Below, piece by piece: positions 26,167 to 35,028 of a DNA stretch of 64,000 bases; positions within the stretch are counted from its first letter, which is position 1, and every line of letters starts with the position of its first letter. The position numbers and the translations under genes were made by a program. The notes beneath the pieces are model-generated. The model worked only from the letters and a program-made list of their open reading frames with translations. It searched no databases and had not been told where the DNA came from. The stretch spans positions 1 through 64,000 of the forward strand of contig NZ_QGTH01000002.1 in the NCBI RefSeq assembly GCF_003182075.1, given 5' to 3'. Source of the DNA: Finegoldia magna. GTDB lineage: Bacteria > Bacillota > Clostridia > Tissierellales > Peptoniphilaceae.

Positions 26167-29100
26167 TTATCTATTTGTAGAATTTGGATTTACGACGTCT
26201 TCTTTCTTTGCGCCTTCTTCTTCCTTAGCTTTTTCTACAGATTCAACTTTTTTACCTTCTTTATCAAGGTTTTCTTCTTTTTCTGCTTCATCTGTATCTT
26301 CTACTGAGTTAGAATAATCCATTTCTGCCATTCTCTTGTAAGTGTTGTATCTTTCCTTAGCATCTCTTTCAGCTTCTTGGAATAATTCTTCAGCTTGTTC
26401 AGGGAATGATTTTTGTAATGACAAGTATCTTACTTCTCCTCTGATGAAGTCTTGGAATGATCCAGTTGGTTCTTTAGAGTCTAATTGGAATGGATTCTTT
26501 CCTTCTTCTGCAAGAGTTGGATCGAATCTGTATAAGTGCCAGTAACCAGCTTCTACAGCTAATTTTTCTTGACGTTGGCTCTTACCCATACCAGCTTTAA
26601 TACCGTGGTTGATACATGGTGAGTAAGCGATGATTAATGATGGTCCATCATATTCTTCTGCTTCTCTAATAGCTTTTAATGTTTGATTTTGGTTAGCACC
26701 CATAGCAATTTGTGCTACGTATACGTATCCGTAAGTTGATGCCATCAAACCTAAATCTTTCTTTCTAACTTTCTTACCACTTGCAGCAAATTGTGCTACA
26801 GCAGCTGTTGGAGTTGATTTAGAAGCTTGTCCACCAGTGTTTGAGTAAACTTCTGTATCGAATACCATTACGTTGATGTTTTCACCTGATGCTAATACGT
26901 GATCCAATCCGCCGTATCCGATATCGTAAGCCCAACCGTCTCCACCGAAGATCCATACAGATTTCTTAATTAAGAAGTCTCTGTCCGTTCTTATATATTT
27001 CAATAATTCTTCAGCTTCTTCGTTGTTAGTGTTGTCATCTAAATGTTGTAAGATTTCTGCTGCACATGCTTTTGATGTAGCTACATCATCCATGTTTTCA
27101 ACGAATTTTTTGAATGGTGCATTCAATGGACTTTCAATGTTCAAGTCTAAGAATGCTTGCATTTTTTCTTTTAATTGTAATCTAATCTTCTTAATAGCTA
27201 AGTGCATACCATATCCGTATTCAGCGTTGTCTTCGAATAAAGAGTTAGCCCAAGCTGGTCCTTTACCTTCAGCATTTGTGCAGTAAGGAGTTGAAGGAGC
27301 ACTTGCACCCCAGATTGATGAACAACCTGTAGCGTTAGCTATAAGCATTCTATCACCGTATAATTGAGTGATTAATTTAGCGTATGGAGTTTCTCCACAA
27401 CCAGCACATGCTCCAGAGAATTCAAATAATGGTTGTTTGAATTGTGAGCCTTTAACAGTTTTTTCTGCTGGCATTAAATCTTCTTTGTATCCAACTTTTT
27501 CTACAGCGTAAGTCCAATTATCTTTTTGTGCAAGATGTTGTTCTTCGAAAGGTTTCATTATTAATGCTTTTTCTTTTGCTGGACATACATCAGCACAGTT
27601 ACCGCAACCTGTACAGTCTGCTGGTGAAACTTGGATTCTGAATGTTAAATCTTCAAATCCTTTACCAACTGCTTTTTTGCTTTCGAATGTTTCAGGAGCG
27701 TTCTTTCTGTCTTCTTCGTTTAATAAGAATGGTCTGATAACTGCGTGTGGACATACATAAGCACATTGGTTACATTGTATACATTTATCCATTTGCCATT
27801 CTGGAACATTAAGAGCGATACATCTCTTTTCGTAAGCTGAAGTTCCCATTGGGAATTCACCATTTGCTCTGTCTTTGAATGCAGATACTGGTAAATCATT
27901 ACCTTGTTGTGCGTTCATTACACTTGCAACTTCTTTTACGAATTCTGGAAGGTTAGCGTCTTTTTCAACGTCTTCTTCAGCATTTTTCCATTCAGCTGGA
28001 ACATTGATTTCTACAAGTTGATCGATACCTTGATCTACTGCAGCGTAGTTCATATTTACAATGTCTTCACCTTTTCTTCCGTAGTTAGCAACTATAGATT
28101 CTTTTAATTTCTTAATAGCTTCATCTATAGGTAATACTTTAGATAATTTGAAGAATGCAGCTTGCATAATCATGTTAGTTCTTCCACCTAATCCTACTTC
28201 TGCTGCAATCTTAGAAGCGTTGATAGTGTAGAATTTGATGTCGTTTTCAGCGATATATTTCTTTAATTTGCCTGGAAGGTGAGTGTCTAATTCTTCTTCA
28301 TTCCAGATACAGTTTAGTAAGAATGTACCACTTTTTCTTAAACCTCTTAATAAATCATATTGATATACATAAGCTTGTTTTGAACAAGAAATGAAATCTG
28401 ATTCATCTAAAAGGTAAGTTGAGTGAATTGGGTTGTTACCAAATCTTAAGTGAGACATTGTAACCCCACCAGATTTTTTAGAGTCATAATCGAAGTAACC
28501 TTGAGCGTACATGTCAGTACCATCACCTATAATCTTGATAGCTGATTTGTTAGCACCTACTGTACCGTCAGAACCGAATCCCCAGAACTTACATCTGATA
28601 GTTCCTTCAGGTGAAGTGTTTATAGTATCTTTTACTTCTAATGATCTATGAGTAACATCATCTACTATACCGATAGTAAATTGTGTTCTTGGTTGATCTT
28701 GTTTTAAGTTTTCGTAAACTGTGTTAATGTGAGTTGGAGTTGTGTCTTTTGAACCTAAACCGTAGATACCACCAACGATAACTGGTTTATTTTCATGATC
28801 GTAGAAACAATCTCTAACGTCAAGATATAGAGGTTCTCCTAATGAACCTTTTTCTTTAGTTCTATCTAAAACTGCAATCTTCTTAACTGTTTTTGGAATA
28901 GCATTTAAGAAATGTTCTTTAGAGAATGGTCTGTATAAGTGAACTTTTAATACTCCGACTTTTTCTCCTTTAGACACTAAATAATCAACAGTTTCTTCAA
29001 TAGTTTCAGTTACTGAACCCATAGCTACTATAATATTTTCAGCATCTTCAGCACCATAGTAATTGAATAATCCGTAGTTTCTGCCTGTAATCTTGTTAAT

Positions 29101-29847
29101 TTCATTGATATAGCTTTCAGTAATACCAACGATATCTTCATAGTATGTATTAGATGCTTCCATACCTTGGAAATAAACGTCTGGATTTTCAGCTGTACCC
29201 ATAGTCTTAGGGTTTTCTGGATTTAAAGCATTTCTTCTGAATTCATCAATAGCTTCCCAATCAACAATCTTAGCTAAGTCTTCATAATCCATAACTTCGA
29301 TTTTTTGAATTTCGTGACTTGTTCTGAAACCATCGAAGAAATGTAAGAATGGAACTTTACCTTTAATAGAAGAAAGGTGAGCTACTGCTGCTAAATCCAT
29401 AACTTCTTGTACTGAACCTGAACATAACAATGCAAAACCTGTTTGTCTTGCTGCCATAACGTCTTGGTGGTCACCAAAAATGCTAAGCGCATGTGATGCT
29501 AAAGCTCTTGCTGATACGTGGAATACGCCAGGTAAGTTTTCTCCGGCAATCTTGTACATATTTGGAACCATCAACAATAAACCTTGTGATGCTGTAAATG
29601 TAGATGCCAAAGCCCCTGCAACTAAAGCCCCGTGTACTGAACCAGCTGCTCCACCTTCTGATTGTAATTCAGTTACTTGTACAGTTTCACCGAATAAGTT
29701 CTTACGTCCATCTGCTGCCCATACATCAATTGCTTCAGGCATTGGTGATGATGGAGTAATTGGATAAATAGTTGCCACATCTGAAAATGCATAAGCTACG
29801 TGAGCAGCGGCTGTATTTCCATCCATGGTTTTCATGTGTTTTGCCAT
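26167..29847 (-). CDS. nifJ: Pyruvate:ferredoxin (flavodoxin) oxidoreductase
   Basis: This 1226-residue single-chain enzyme converts pyruvate and CoA to acetyl-CoA and CO2, reducing ferredoxin; it is central to fermentation in anaerobes. In order it has the N-terminal pyrimidine-binding domain (TIYPITPSSPMPE), two 4Fe-4S motifs (CIQCNQCAYVCPHA near 686 and CTGCGNCADVCPA near 747), the proximal-cluster CAGCGETPY near 815 and the TPP motif GDGWAYDIGYGG near 972 with NTGGQ. After the usual end near YKRMA there is an extra tail of about 45 mostly Glu/Lys residues. The start ATG follows GGGGG by nine bases. It is monocistronic. Confidence 0.95.
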   Translation of the reverse strand: MAKHMKTMDGNTAAAHVAYAFSDVATIYPITPSSPMPEAIDVWAADGRKNLFGETVQVTELQSEGGAAGSVHGALVAGALASTFTASQGLLLMVPNMYKIAGENLPGVFHVSARALASHALSIFGDHQDVMAARQTGFALLCSGSVQEVMDLAAVAHLSSIKGKVPFLHFFDGFRTSHEIQKIEVMDYEDLAKIVDWEAIDEFRRNALNPENPKTMGTAENPDVYFQGMEASNTYYEDIVGITESYINEINKITGRNYGLFNYYGAEDAENIIVAMGSVTETIEETVDYLVSKGEKVGVLKVHLYRPFSKEHFLNAIPKTVKKIAVLDRTKEKGSLGEPLYLDVRDCFYDHENKPVIVGGIYGLGSKDTTPTHINTVYENLKQDQPRTQFTIGIVDDVTHRSLEVKDTINTSPEGTIRCKFWGFGSDGTVGANKSAIKIIGDGTDMYAQGYFDYDSKKSGGVTMSHLRFGNNPIHSTYLLDESDFISCSKQAYVYQYDLLRGLRKSGTFLLNCIWNEEELDTHLPGKLKKYIAENDIKFYTINASKIAAEVGLGGRTNMIMQAAFFKLSKVLPIDEAIKKLKESIVANYGRKGEDIVNMNYAAVDQGIDQLVEINVPAEWKNAEEDVEKDANLPEFVKEVASVMNAQQGNDLPVSAFKDRANGEFPMGTSAYEKRCIALNVPEWQMDKCIQCNQCAYVCPHAVIRPFLLNEEDRKNAPETFESKKAVGKGFEDLTFRIQVSPADCTGCGNCADVCPAKEKALIMKPFEEQHLAQKDNWTYAVEKVGYKEDLMPAEKTVKGSQFKQPLFEFSGACAGCGETPYAKLITQLYGDRMLIANATGCSSIWGASAPSTPYCTNAEGKGPAWANSLFEDNAEYGYGMHLAIKKIRLQLKEKMQAFLDLNIESPLNAPFKKFVENMDDVATSKACAAEILQHLDDNTNNEEAEELLKYIRTDRDFLIKKSVWIFGGDGWAYDIGYGGLDHVLASGENINVMVFDTEVYSNTGGQASKSTPTAAVAQFAASGKKVRKKDLGLMASTYGYVYVAQIAMGANQNQTLKAIREAEEYDGPSLIIAYSPCINHGIKAGMGKSQRQEKLAVEAGYWHLYRFDPTLAEEGKNPFQLDSKEPTGSFQDFIRGEVRYLSLQKSFPEQAEELFQEAERDAKERYNTYKRMAEMDYSNSVEDTDEAEKEENLDKEGKKVESVEKAKEEEGAKKEDVVNPNSTNR

Positions 29848-29911
29848 TTATTTAACCCCCTATATATAAATAAATAAATTGTTTAATTTAAAACGGACGA
29901 ACTCCGCTCTA

Positions 29912-29946
29912 TGAGTTATTATAACTCAATAAAATCCTCATTGCAA
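29912..29946 (-). promoter_or_regulatory. nifJ promoter with palindrome over the -10 box
   Basis: Minus strand: TTGCAA (29941-29946), 17-base spacer, TATAAT (29918-29923). The 17-base palindrome TGAGTTAT-T-ATAACTCA (29912-29928) is centred on the -10, which is where a repressor would block polymerase. A short hairpin CGGA/TCCG follows in the 64-base leader. Confidence 0.55.
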
Positions 29947-29982
29947 GAATAACAAACTTCATCAAAAAATTTTATTGTGAAA

Positions 29983-30942
29983 TTAATTTTTGTTATTTTT
30001 TAACTTTTTTCTGTGTTCTTCAGTATCTTTTTTCATATTTGCAATTAACTTATTATTTAATTCTTGTGCCGCATTATAACCCAAAAGTTTTTGTCTTTGA
30101 TTTCTAACTGCAACCTCAACAATCATTGCAATATTTCTACCTGGTTTTACAGGAACTTCAAGATATGGAAGTTCAACTCCTAAAATTTCTGTAGTGTGAT
30201 CGTCAAGTCCAATTCTGTCGTATTCTTTATCGTCTTGCCATTTTTCAAGCTTTATAACCAAATCGATAAACGTAGTTAATCTTACAGAACCTGTACCGTA
30301 TAACCTTTGAATATCTAAAATTCCAAGACCCCTAACTTCCAAATAGTGTCTGATGTTAAGAGGAGCTTGTGCCAACAATCCTTTTTCAATTTTTCTAATT
30401 TCAACCACATCATCTGCAACAAGTCTGTGACCTCTAGTAACCAAATCTAAAGCAGTCTCGCTTTTTCCTACAGAACTGTCTCCCATCAACAAAACACCCA
30501 TACCAAAAACATCCAACAGAGAAGCGTGGATTGTATCTTCCTCACTAAGAAAATATTCCAATACTTCATCCAATGCTGAGATAAGTCTGGTAGTTGTTCT
30601 ATCTGAAATTAGTAGAGTTTTATCGTATTCTTCAGCTAAGTTTCTAACTTCATCAGGAATTTGAGCATAATGTGAAAACACAATACAAGGAATATCATAT
30701 TCCATCATTGCTCTTACTCTTTCTTTTCTAAGCTCAATATCCATCGCCATATAATACGCAAGTTCAGCCTTACCGAACAACTGAATTCTTCTATATGGAA
30801 ATTCTTCCAAGAAACCAGATAATTGTAAACCTGGTCTGTTTATTTCAGAATTTGTAATCTCAATTGTTTCGTAATCAGAACTTGTCCTTACAACGTGCAA
30901 ATCTAATTTTTTAACAACCGCACTTAATTTTACTGTTTTCAT
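29983..30942 (-). CDS. hprK: HPr kinase/phosphorylase
   Basis: HprK phosphorylates and dephosphorylates Ser46 of HPr and so sets carbon catabolite control in Firmicutes. The 319-residue protein has an N-terminal domain (1-130), the P-loop GDSSVGKS at 154-161 and the signature LEVRGLGILDIQRLYG used for phosphorylase activity. A lysine-rich C-terminal tail follows. It diverges from the CWB2/3D gene. The usual partner lgt is not adjacent here. It presumably senses glycolytic flux through fructose-1,6-bisphosphate, as in relatives. Confidence 0.93.
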   Translation of the reverse strand: MKTVKLSAVVKKLDLHVVRTSSDYETIEITNSEINRPGLQLSGFLEEFPYRRIQLFGKAELAYYMAMDIELRKERVRAMMEYDIPCIVFSHYAQIPDEVRNLAEEYDKTLLISDRTTTRLISALDEVLEYFLSEEDTIHASLLDVFGMGVLLMGDSSVGKSETALDLVTRGHRLVADDVVEIRKIEKGLLAQAPLNIRHYLEVRGLGILDIQRLYGTGSVRLTTFIDLVIKLEKWQDDKEYDRIGLDDHTTEILGVELPYLEVPVKPGRNIAMIVEVAVRNQRQKLLGYNAAQELNNKLIANMKKDTEEHRKKLKNNKN

Positions 30943-31080
30943 AAGTTCCCTCCTTATTATATTTTATTATCTAATCTATATATAAGCAAACAATCCTCGA
31001 TAATAAATGACGAAATCACAACTTAATTGTTACGTTTTTGTAATATTTAACGTTTTTTTAACCTAATTTATTACAAAAAA

Positions 31081-31107
31081 GTTACAACAAGTTACAAATG
31101 TGTTACA
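31081..31107 (-). promoter_or_regulatory. WalR-like site upstream of the CWB2/3D gene
   Basis: Three GTTACA units lie at 31081-31086, 31091-31096 and 31102-31107. Read on the minus strand, the last two form TGTAAC-N5-TGTAAC, the exact format of the WalR (YycF) consensus. They sit at and just upstream of the likely promoter (TATATT at 31114-31119). Binding is inferred. Confidence 0.5.
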
Positions 31108-31164
31108 ATATATTATATTAAATTTGCAGATTAAAAACTTTTAATCGTAAAATTAGGAGGAAAA

Positions 31165-32883
31165 ATGAACAATATCAAAAAACCATTGTTAGTGATGGGA
31201 TTAATGTTTACCTTTTCTGCTTTAAATGCAACTTCTTCATTTGCTGATGTTGACAATACAAAGCTTGTAGAAGAAGTAAAACATGACGCTTTAAATTACA
31301 CTACAAATTTGCAAAATATAATTAAAGATCAAGAAAATGTGAATACAGAGGATTCCATCAAATCCAATGATACACAACAAACTGAAAAAGTTAATACTGA
31401 AAAAGAAGATAAAGAAGATAAAAAAGATTCTACAAAAGAAGATTTGATTGAAGGCTTTGAAGATTCAAAAGAACTTTTGAAAAAACCTGCTGAAGTAAAA
31501 GCAGTTAAAAGAGCCGATGTGAAGAAAATCACTTCATCAAGTAAGTCTGAAACAGCTACTAATATAAGAGATGAATATTTTTCAGAATCAAACACAGTTA
31601 TTTTGACAAATAGCTCAACATTTGTAGATTCACTATCTGCTGTTTCACTGTCAAGAGGTAACACTCCAATATTATTTACTAACCAATCTTCTTTAGATAG
31701 TAAAACATTGGCAAACCTAAAAGCTAACAAACCTAAAAAAGTTTACATTTTAGGTGGAGAAAAATCCGTTAGCAATTCTGTAGTAAATCAACTTAAAAGT
31801 TTGGGAATAATTGTTGAAAGAATTGCTGGACATGATAGATACGAAGTTAATTCTAAAGTTGCAGCAAAAACACATAATCCAAATACAAAACAAAAAACAA
31901 ATATACTTATAACTTCAGGCGAAAATCATAGTGATGCTATATCATCTGCTATTTTAGCTCAAAACAAAAAAGCTCCTATACTTTTCGTTAGAAAAAATGA
32001 AGTTCCTACATCTATAAAAGGTTATTTGTTATCTTTAAAGAGAAACAATGCTATAGGAAGTATAACAATCGTTGGTGGTAACTTATCAGTATCTCAACAA
32101 GTAGAATCTTACTTAAGAACTTTTAGCAATAATGTAAGTAGGATTGCTGGTCGTGACAGATACACTACTAACGTAAAAGTTGCAAAACAAGTTAACCCTA
32201 ACGCAAAAAGAGTAATCGTAGCTGAAGGTAATGGTTACAACGATGCATTATTAATGTCACCTGTTGCTACAAAATTAAATGCTTCTTTAATATTGACAAA
32301 ACCTAACGATGTAACAAGAGCAAAAGATTATTCTTCAAACGACAAAAGCTCTACTATGGAAGCATTCTTTAAGAACAACAAATCGATAGACCAAGTTATA
32401 GTTTGTGAAGGAAATCATTCAATTTCTGATTTCGTATCATCATCAATATCTGATTTGTTAGCAGGTAAAAAACTTAAAACTGCACCAAAAGCAGATGCAT
32501 TATACAAAAAAGAAAAAGCTGAACTAAGAAAAAGTACAATTGAAAAATCTAAAAAGGTTAAAAAAACTGTAGATTCATTACAAGCTCAACTTGCAAAAGC
32601 AAAAAGAGTATTCACAGTAAGAGCCACAGCTTACACTTCTGATCCTAGAGAAAACGGTGGATGGAATGTAACAGCAATCGGAACTAAAATTAGACGCGGT
32701 GTTATAGCAGTAGACCCAAGAGTTATTCCTTTGAGAACAAGAGTATATGTAGAAGGATACGGATTTGCTACAGCAGAAGACACTGGTGGAGCTATTAAAG
32801 GAAATAAAATTGATGTAGTTATGGATACTAAAGCTCAATCTCGTAACTGGGGAGTTAGAAAGGTCAAAATCTACATCTTATAA
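31165..32883 (+). CDS. Secreted CWB2-repeat protein with C-terminal 3D domain
   Basis: The 572-residue protein has a signal peptide (1-27, ending SSFADV), a K/E-rich linker (about 50-125), three CWB2 wall-anchoring repeats (about 135-420, each with RIAGxDRY-type or related motifs), a short coiled segment (445-475) and a C-terminal 3D domain (about 486-572) with DTGGAIKG and the catalytic-type aspartates near 539 and 550. 3D domains resemble the lytic transglycosylase core of MltA/resuscitation factors, so it probably cleaves peptidoglycan glycan strands while held to the wall. WalR-like sites precede it. Confidence 0.85.
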   Translation: MNNIKKPLLVMGLMFTFSALNATSSFADVDNTKLVEEVKHDALNYTTNLQNIIKDQENVNTEDSIKSNDTQQTEKVNTEKEDKEDKKDSTKEDLIEGFEDSKELLKKPAEVKAVKRADVKKITSSSKSETATNIRDEYFSESNTVILTNSSTFVDSLSAVSLSRGNTPILFTNQSSLDSKTLANLKANKPKKVYILGGEKSVSNSVVNQLKSLGIIVERIAGHDRYEVNSKVAAKTHNPNTKQKTNILITSGENHSDAISSAILAQNKKAPILFVRKNEVPTSIKGYLLSLKRNNAIGSITIVGGNLSVSQQVESYLRTFSNNVSRIAGRDRYTTNVKVAKQVNPNAKRVIVAEGNGYNDALLMSPVATKLNASLILTKPNDVTRAKDYSSNDKSSTMEAFFKNNKSIDQVIVCEGNHSISDFVSSSISDLLAGKKLKTAPKADALYKKEKAELRKSTIEKSKKVKKTVDSLQAQLAKAKRVFTVRATAYTSDPRENGGWNVTAIGTKIRRGVIAVDPRVIPLRTRVYVEGYGFATAEDTGGAIKGNKIDVVMDTKAQSRNWGVRKVKIYIL

Positions 32884-32893
32884 TATAACTACT

Positions 32894-32921
32894 AAGCACT
32901 GATTAAAATCGGTGCTTTTTT
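32894..32921 (+). terminator. Terminator of the CWB2/3D gene
   Basis: AAGCACTGATT pairs with AATCGGTGCTT (one G-U pair), followed by a T-run. Confidence 0.75.
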
Positions 32922-33072
32922 AATGTAATTTTTTACAATGATTTTGAGAAAGAATGTCAGTTTTCAGTCGTTACCAAATAAATTTTAAGCGATTTTTCAT
33001 AAAAACCAGCAATTGTTACATTTTTTTAATAATTAAGTTTTTCAGTGGCGCATTTCATGTTTTTTTCTAAAA

Positions 33073-33089
33073 GTTACAAATTGGTTACA
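33073..33089 (-). promoter_or_regulatory. WalR-like site 1 upstream of the CWB2/NlpC gene
   Basis: On the minus strand TGTAAC-CAATT-TGTAAC matches the WalR consensus format exactly, 249 bases upstream of the start codon. Confidence 0.5.
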
Positions 33090-33270
33090 AACTATTCCCT
33101 ATTTTATGGGAAGTGTGATTTTCAAGTAATTCACAAATTTTTCAATTTGTAAATAGTTTTGAGCAAATTTTACATAAAATCTAGCACATTGTGCAAATTA
33201 AACCAATAAATGTCAAATTTGTTTGAAAGTTATGAAAAATTCTTGTAAACTATTAGAGTAATTTGAATAA

Positions 33271-33287
33271 GTTACAAATTGGTTACA
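33271..33287 (-). promoter_or_regulatory. WalR-like site 2 upstream of the CWB2/NlpC gene
   Basis: A second TGTAAC-CAATT-TGTAAC, identical to site 1 including the spacer, lies 51 bases before the start codon. Confidence 0.5.
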
Positions 33288-33337
33288 GAAATAATGAGCA
33301 ATTAAAATTAGCTCATTGAAGTATATTAGGAGGATAC

Positions 33338-34984
33338 ATGAATAATTTTAAGAAGCCACTTCTTGTAATGACTTTGGCTGTATCATTATCTTTGGGAGCA
33401 AATGTTTCATTTGCAGATAATGAAAATAACAAGTCAGAAACAAATGTTAAAGCTATATTAGATAATTCAAGTAAAACTGAAACAACAACTAAGATACAAG
33501 TAAAGCTAGATGAAAATAACAAAGTAATATCTAATAAAAATCAAAATAATACAGAAAAAAAAGAAGCTGAAGTCAAATCACAAAAAAGTGCAAAAACAGA
33601 AAGAATAGACGCAAAAAACAGATTTGAAACAGCTAAGAGAATCAAAGAAAAAGAATTCAAAAATGCAGACACTGCTGTAGTTGTGAATTCAAACGAATTT
33701 TCAGATTCAATCAGTGCAACAAACATTTCAAATGGTAAATCACCTATTCTTTACACTGATTCCAACAAACTAGACAACTTGACTAAAGAAGCTTTGAAAG
33801 GTGTCAAAAAAGTCTACATAACTGGTGGCGAAAAAACTATTAGTTCAAAAGTAGTTAAAGAATTAAATGGTATGGGGATTGAAGTCATCAGAGTTAAAGG
33901 CAAAGACAGATACGAAGTTAATGCAAAATCAGCTACTACATCTCATCCAGTTTCTAATAAGAAACAAAACGTAGTTATCGCATCTGGCGAAAACTTTGCA
34001 GATTCTATTTCTTCAACTTCTTTAGCTAAGAAAAAGAACGCTCCAGTTCTTTTAGTTAAAAAGAATGAAGTGCCAAAGTCAATCAAAGAATACTTAAATT
34101 CATTCAAGAAAAAAAATCTTTTGGGAGACATTACTATAGTAGGTGGAGAAAATTCAGTTTCAAAAGCTGTTGAAAATGAACTTTCAAAACTTGCAAAAGT
34201 TACTAGAATTGCAGGATCTGACAGATACCAAACATCTGTAAAAGTTGCAAAACAAGTCGGTGTAAATTCTGAAAGAACAATCGTAGCTAGTGGAGAAAAA
34301 TTTGTAGATGTACTTGCAGCATCTCCTGTAGCTCAAAAATACAACGCACCAATTGTTTTGGTTAAGAAGATGGACGTTCCAAGAAACGAAGATTACAAAA
34401 CACAAGAACAAAAATCAAACTCTGTGGAATCTTTCTTTAGACAAAACAAATCAAACATCATGTACACAATGGTATTTGGTGGCAAAAATACTATCGATAA
34501 TTTCGTAGTAAATGGAATTAAAGATTTGTTAGCTGGTAAATCACTACAAGCAAAACCAAAAGTAGATGCATTAGTAAATGTACCTAAAAAACAACCTCAA
34601 AAACAAACTAACAAATTAGACAAAATCGTAAATCTTGCTTACAAACAATTAGGTAAGCCTTATGTTTGGGGAACTCACGGCCCTAGATCATTTGACTGCT
34701 CAGGACTTACATCTTACCTATACAGACAAGCTTACGGAATTTCTATAAGCCCAAGTTCAAGAGCACAAGTTTCTTATGGACACAAAGTTTCCAAATCAAA
34801 CTTGAAAAAAGGCGATTTGATGTTTTTTGCAACAGGTGGTGGCGGAATAAGTCACGTTGGAATTTACGTTGGTAACAACAAATTAATCCACGCTTCTACA
34901 CCATCAACAGGAGTTATCTTATCAGATATCAACTCAAGCTATTACCAAAGAACATTCGTTACAGCAAGAAGATTATTAGGTTAA
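33338..34984 (+). CDS. Secreted CWB2-repeat protein with NlpC/P60 endopeptidase domain
   Basis: The 548-residue protein has a signal peptide (1-27, ending NVSFADN), a polar linker, three CWB2 repeats (about 90-400, motifs TERIDAKNRFETA, VKGKDRYEVN, RIAGSDRYQT) and a C-terminal NlpC/P60 domain (about 430-548). The catalytic triad is intact: C454 in FDCSGL, H506 in SHVGIY and H518 in LIHAS. It should cut peptide stems of peptidoglycan, probably D-Glu to diamino-acid bonds, during cell separation or wall growth. AGGAGG precedes the ATG. Its promoter region has two WalR-like sites. Confidence 0.9.
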   Translation: MNNFKKPLLVMTLAVSLSLGANVSFADNENNKSETNVKAILDNSSKTETTTKIQVKLDENNKVISNKNQNNTEKKEAEVKSQKSAKTERIDAKNRFETAKRIKEKEFKNADTAVVVNSNEFSDSISATNISNGKSPILYTDSNKLDNLTKEALKGVKKVYITGGEKTISSKVVKELNGMGIEVIRVKGKDRYEVNAKSATTSHPVSNKKQNVVIASGENFADSISSTSLAKKKNAPVLLVKKNEVPKSIKEYLNSFKKKNLLGDITIVGGENSVSKAVENELSKLAKVTRIAGSDRYQTSVKVAKQVGVNSERTIVASGEKFVDVLAASPVAQKYNAPIVLVKKMDVPRNEDYKTQEQKSNSVESFFRQNKSNIMYTMVFGGKNTIDNFVVNGIKDLLAGKSLQAKPKVDALVNVPKKQPQKQTNKLDKIVNLAYKQLGKPYVWGTHGPRSFDCSGLTSYLYRQAYGISISPSSRAQVSYGHKVSKSNLKKGDLMFFATGGGGISHVGIYVGNNKLIHASTPSTGVILSDINSSYYQRTFVTARRLLG

Positions 34985-34990
34985 ATTCAA

Positions 34991-35022
34991 AAGCAATGAT
35001 TCCGATGAATCATTGCTTTTTT
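34991..35022 (+). terminator. Terminator between convergent CWB2/NlpC and lipoprotein genes
   Basis: AAGCAATGATT pairs with AATCATTGCTT, followed by Ts; the complementary strand also ends in Ts, so it can serve both genes. Confidence 0.85.
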
Positions 35023-35028
35023 GATTGT

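Larger units (their letters stand above)
32922..33337 (+). promoter_or_regulatory. Long regulatory region before the CWB2/NlpC gene
   Basis: This 416-base gap has no credible gene. It holds two WalR-like sites (33073-33089 and 33271-33287), a lone GTTACA at 33015-33020, a possible promoter TTGAAA-N17-TAAACT ending near 33250, and a leader hairpin in which ATGAGC pairs with GCTCAT (33294-33316) just before the AGGAGG site. The length suggests complex control. Confidence 0.4.
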
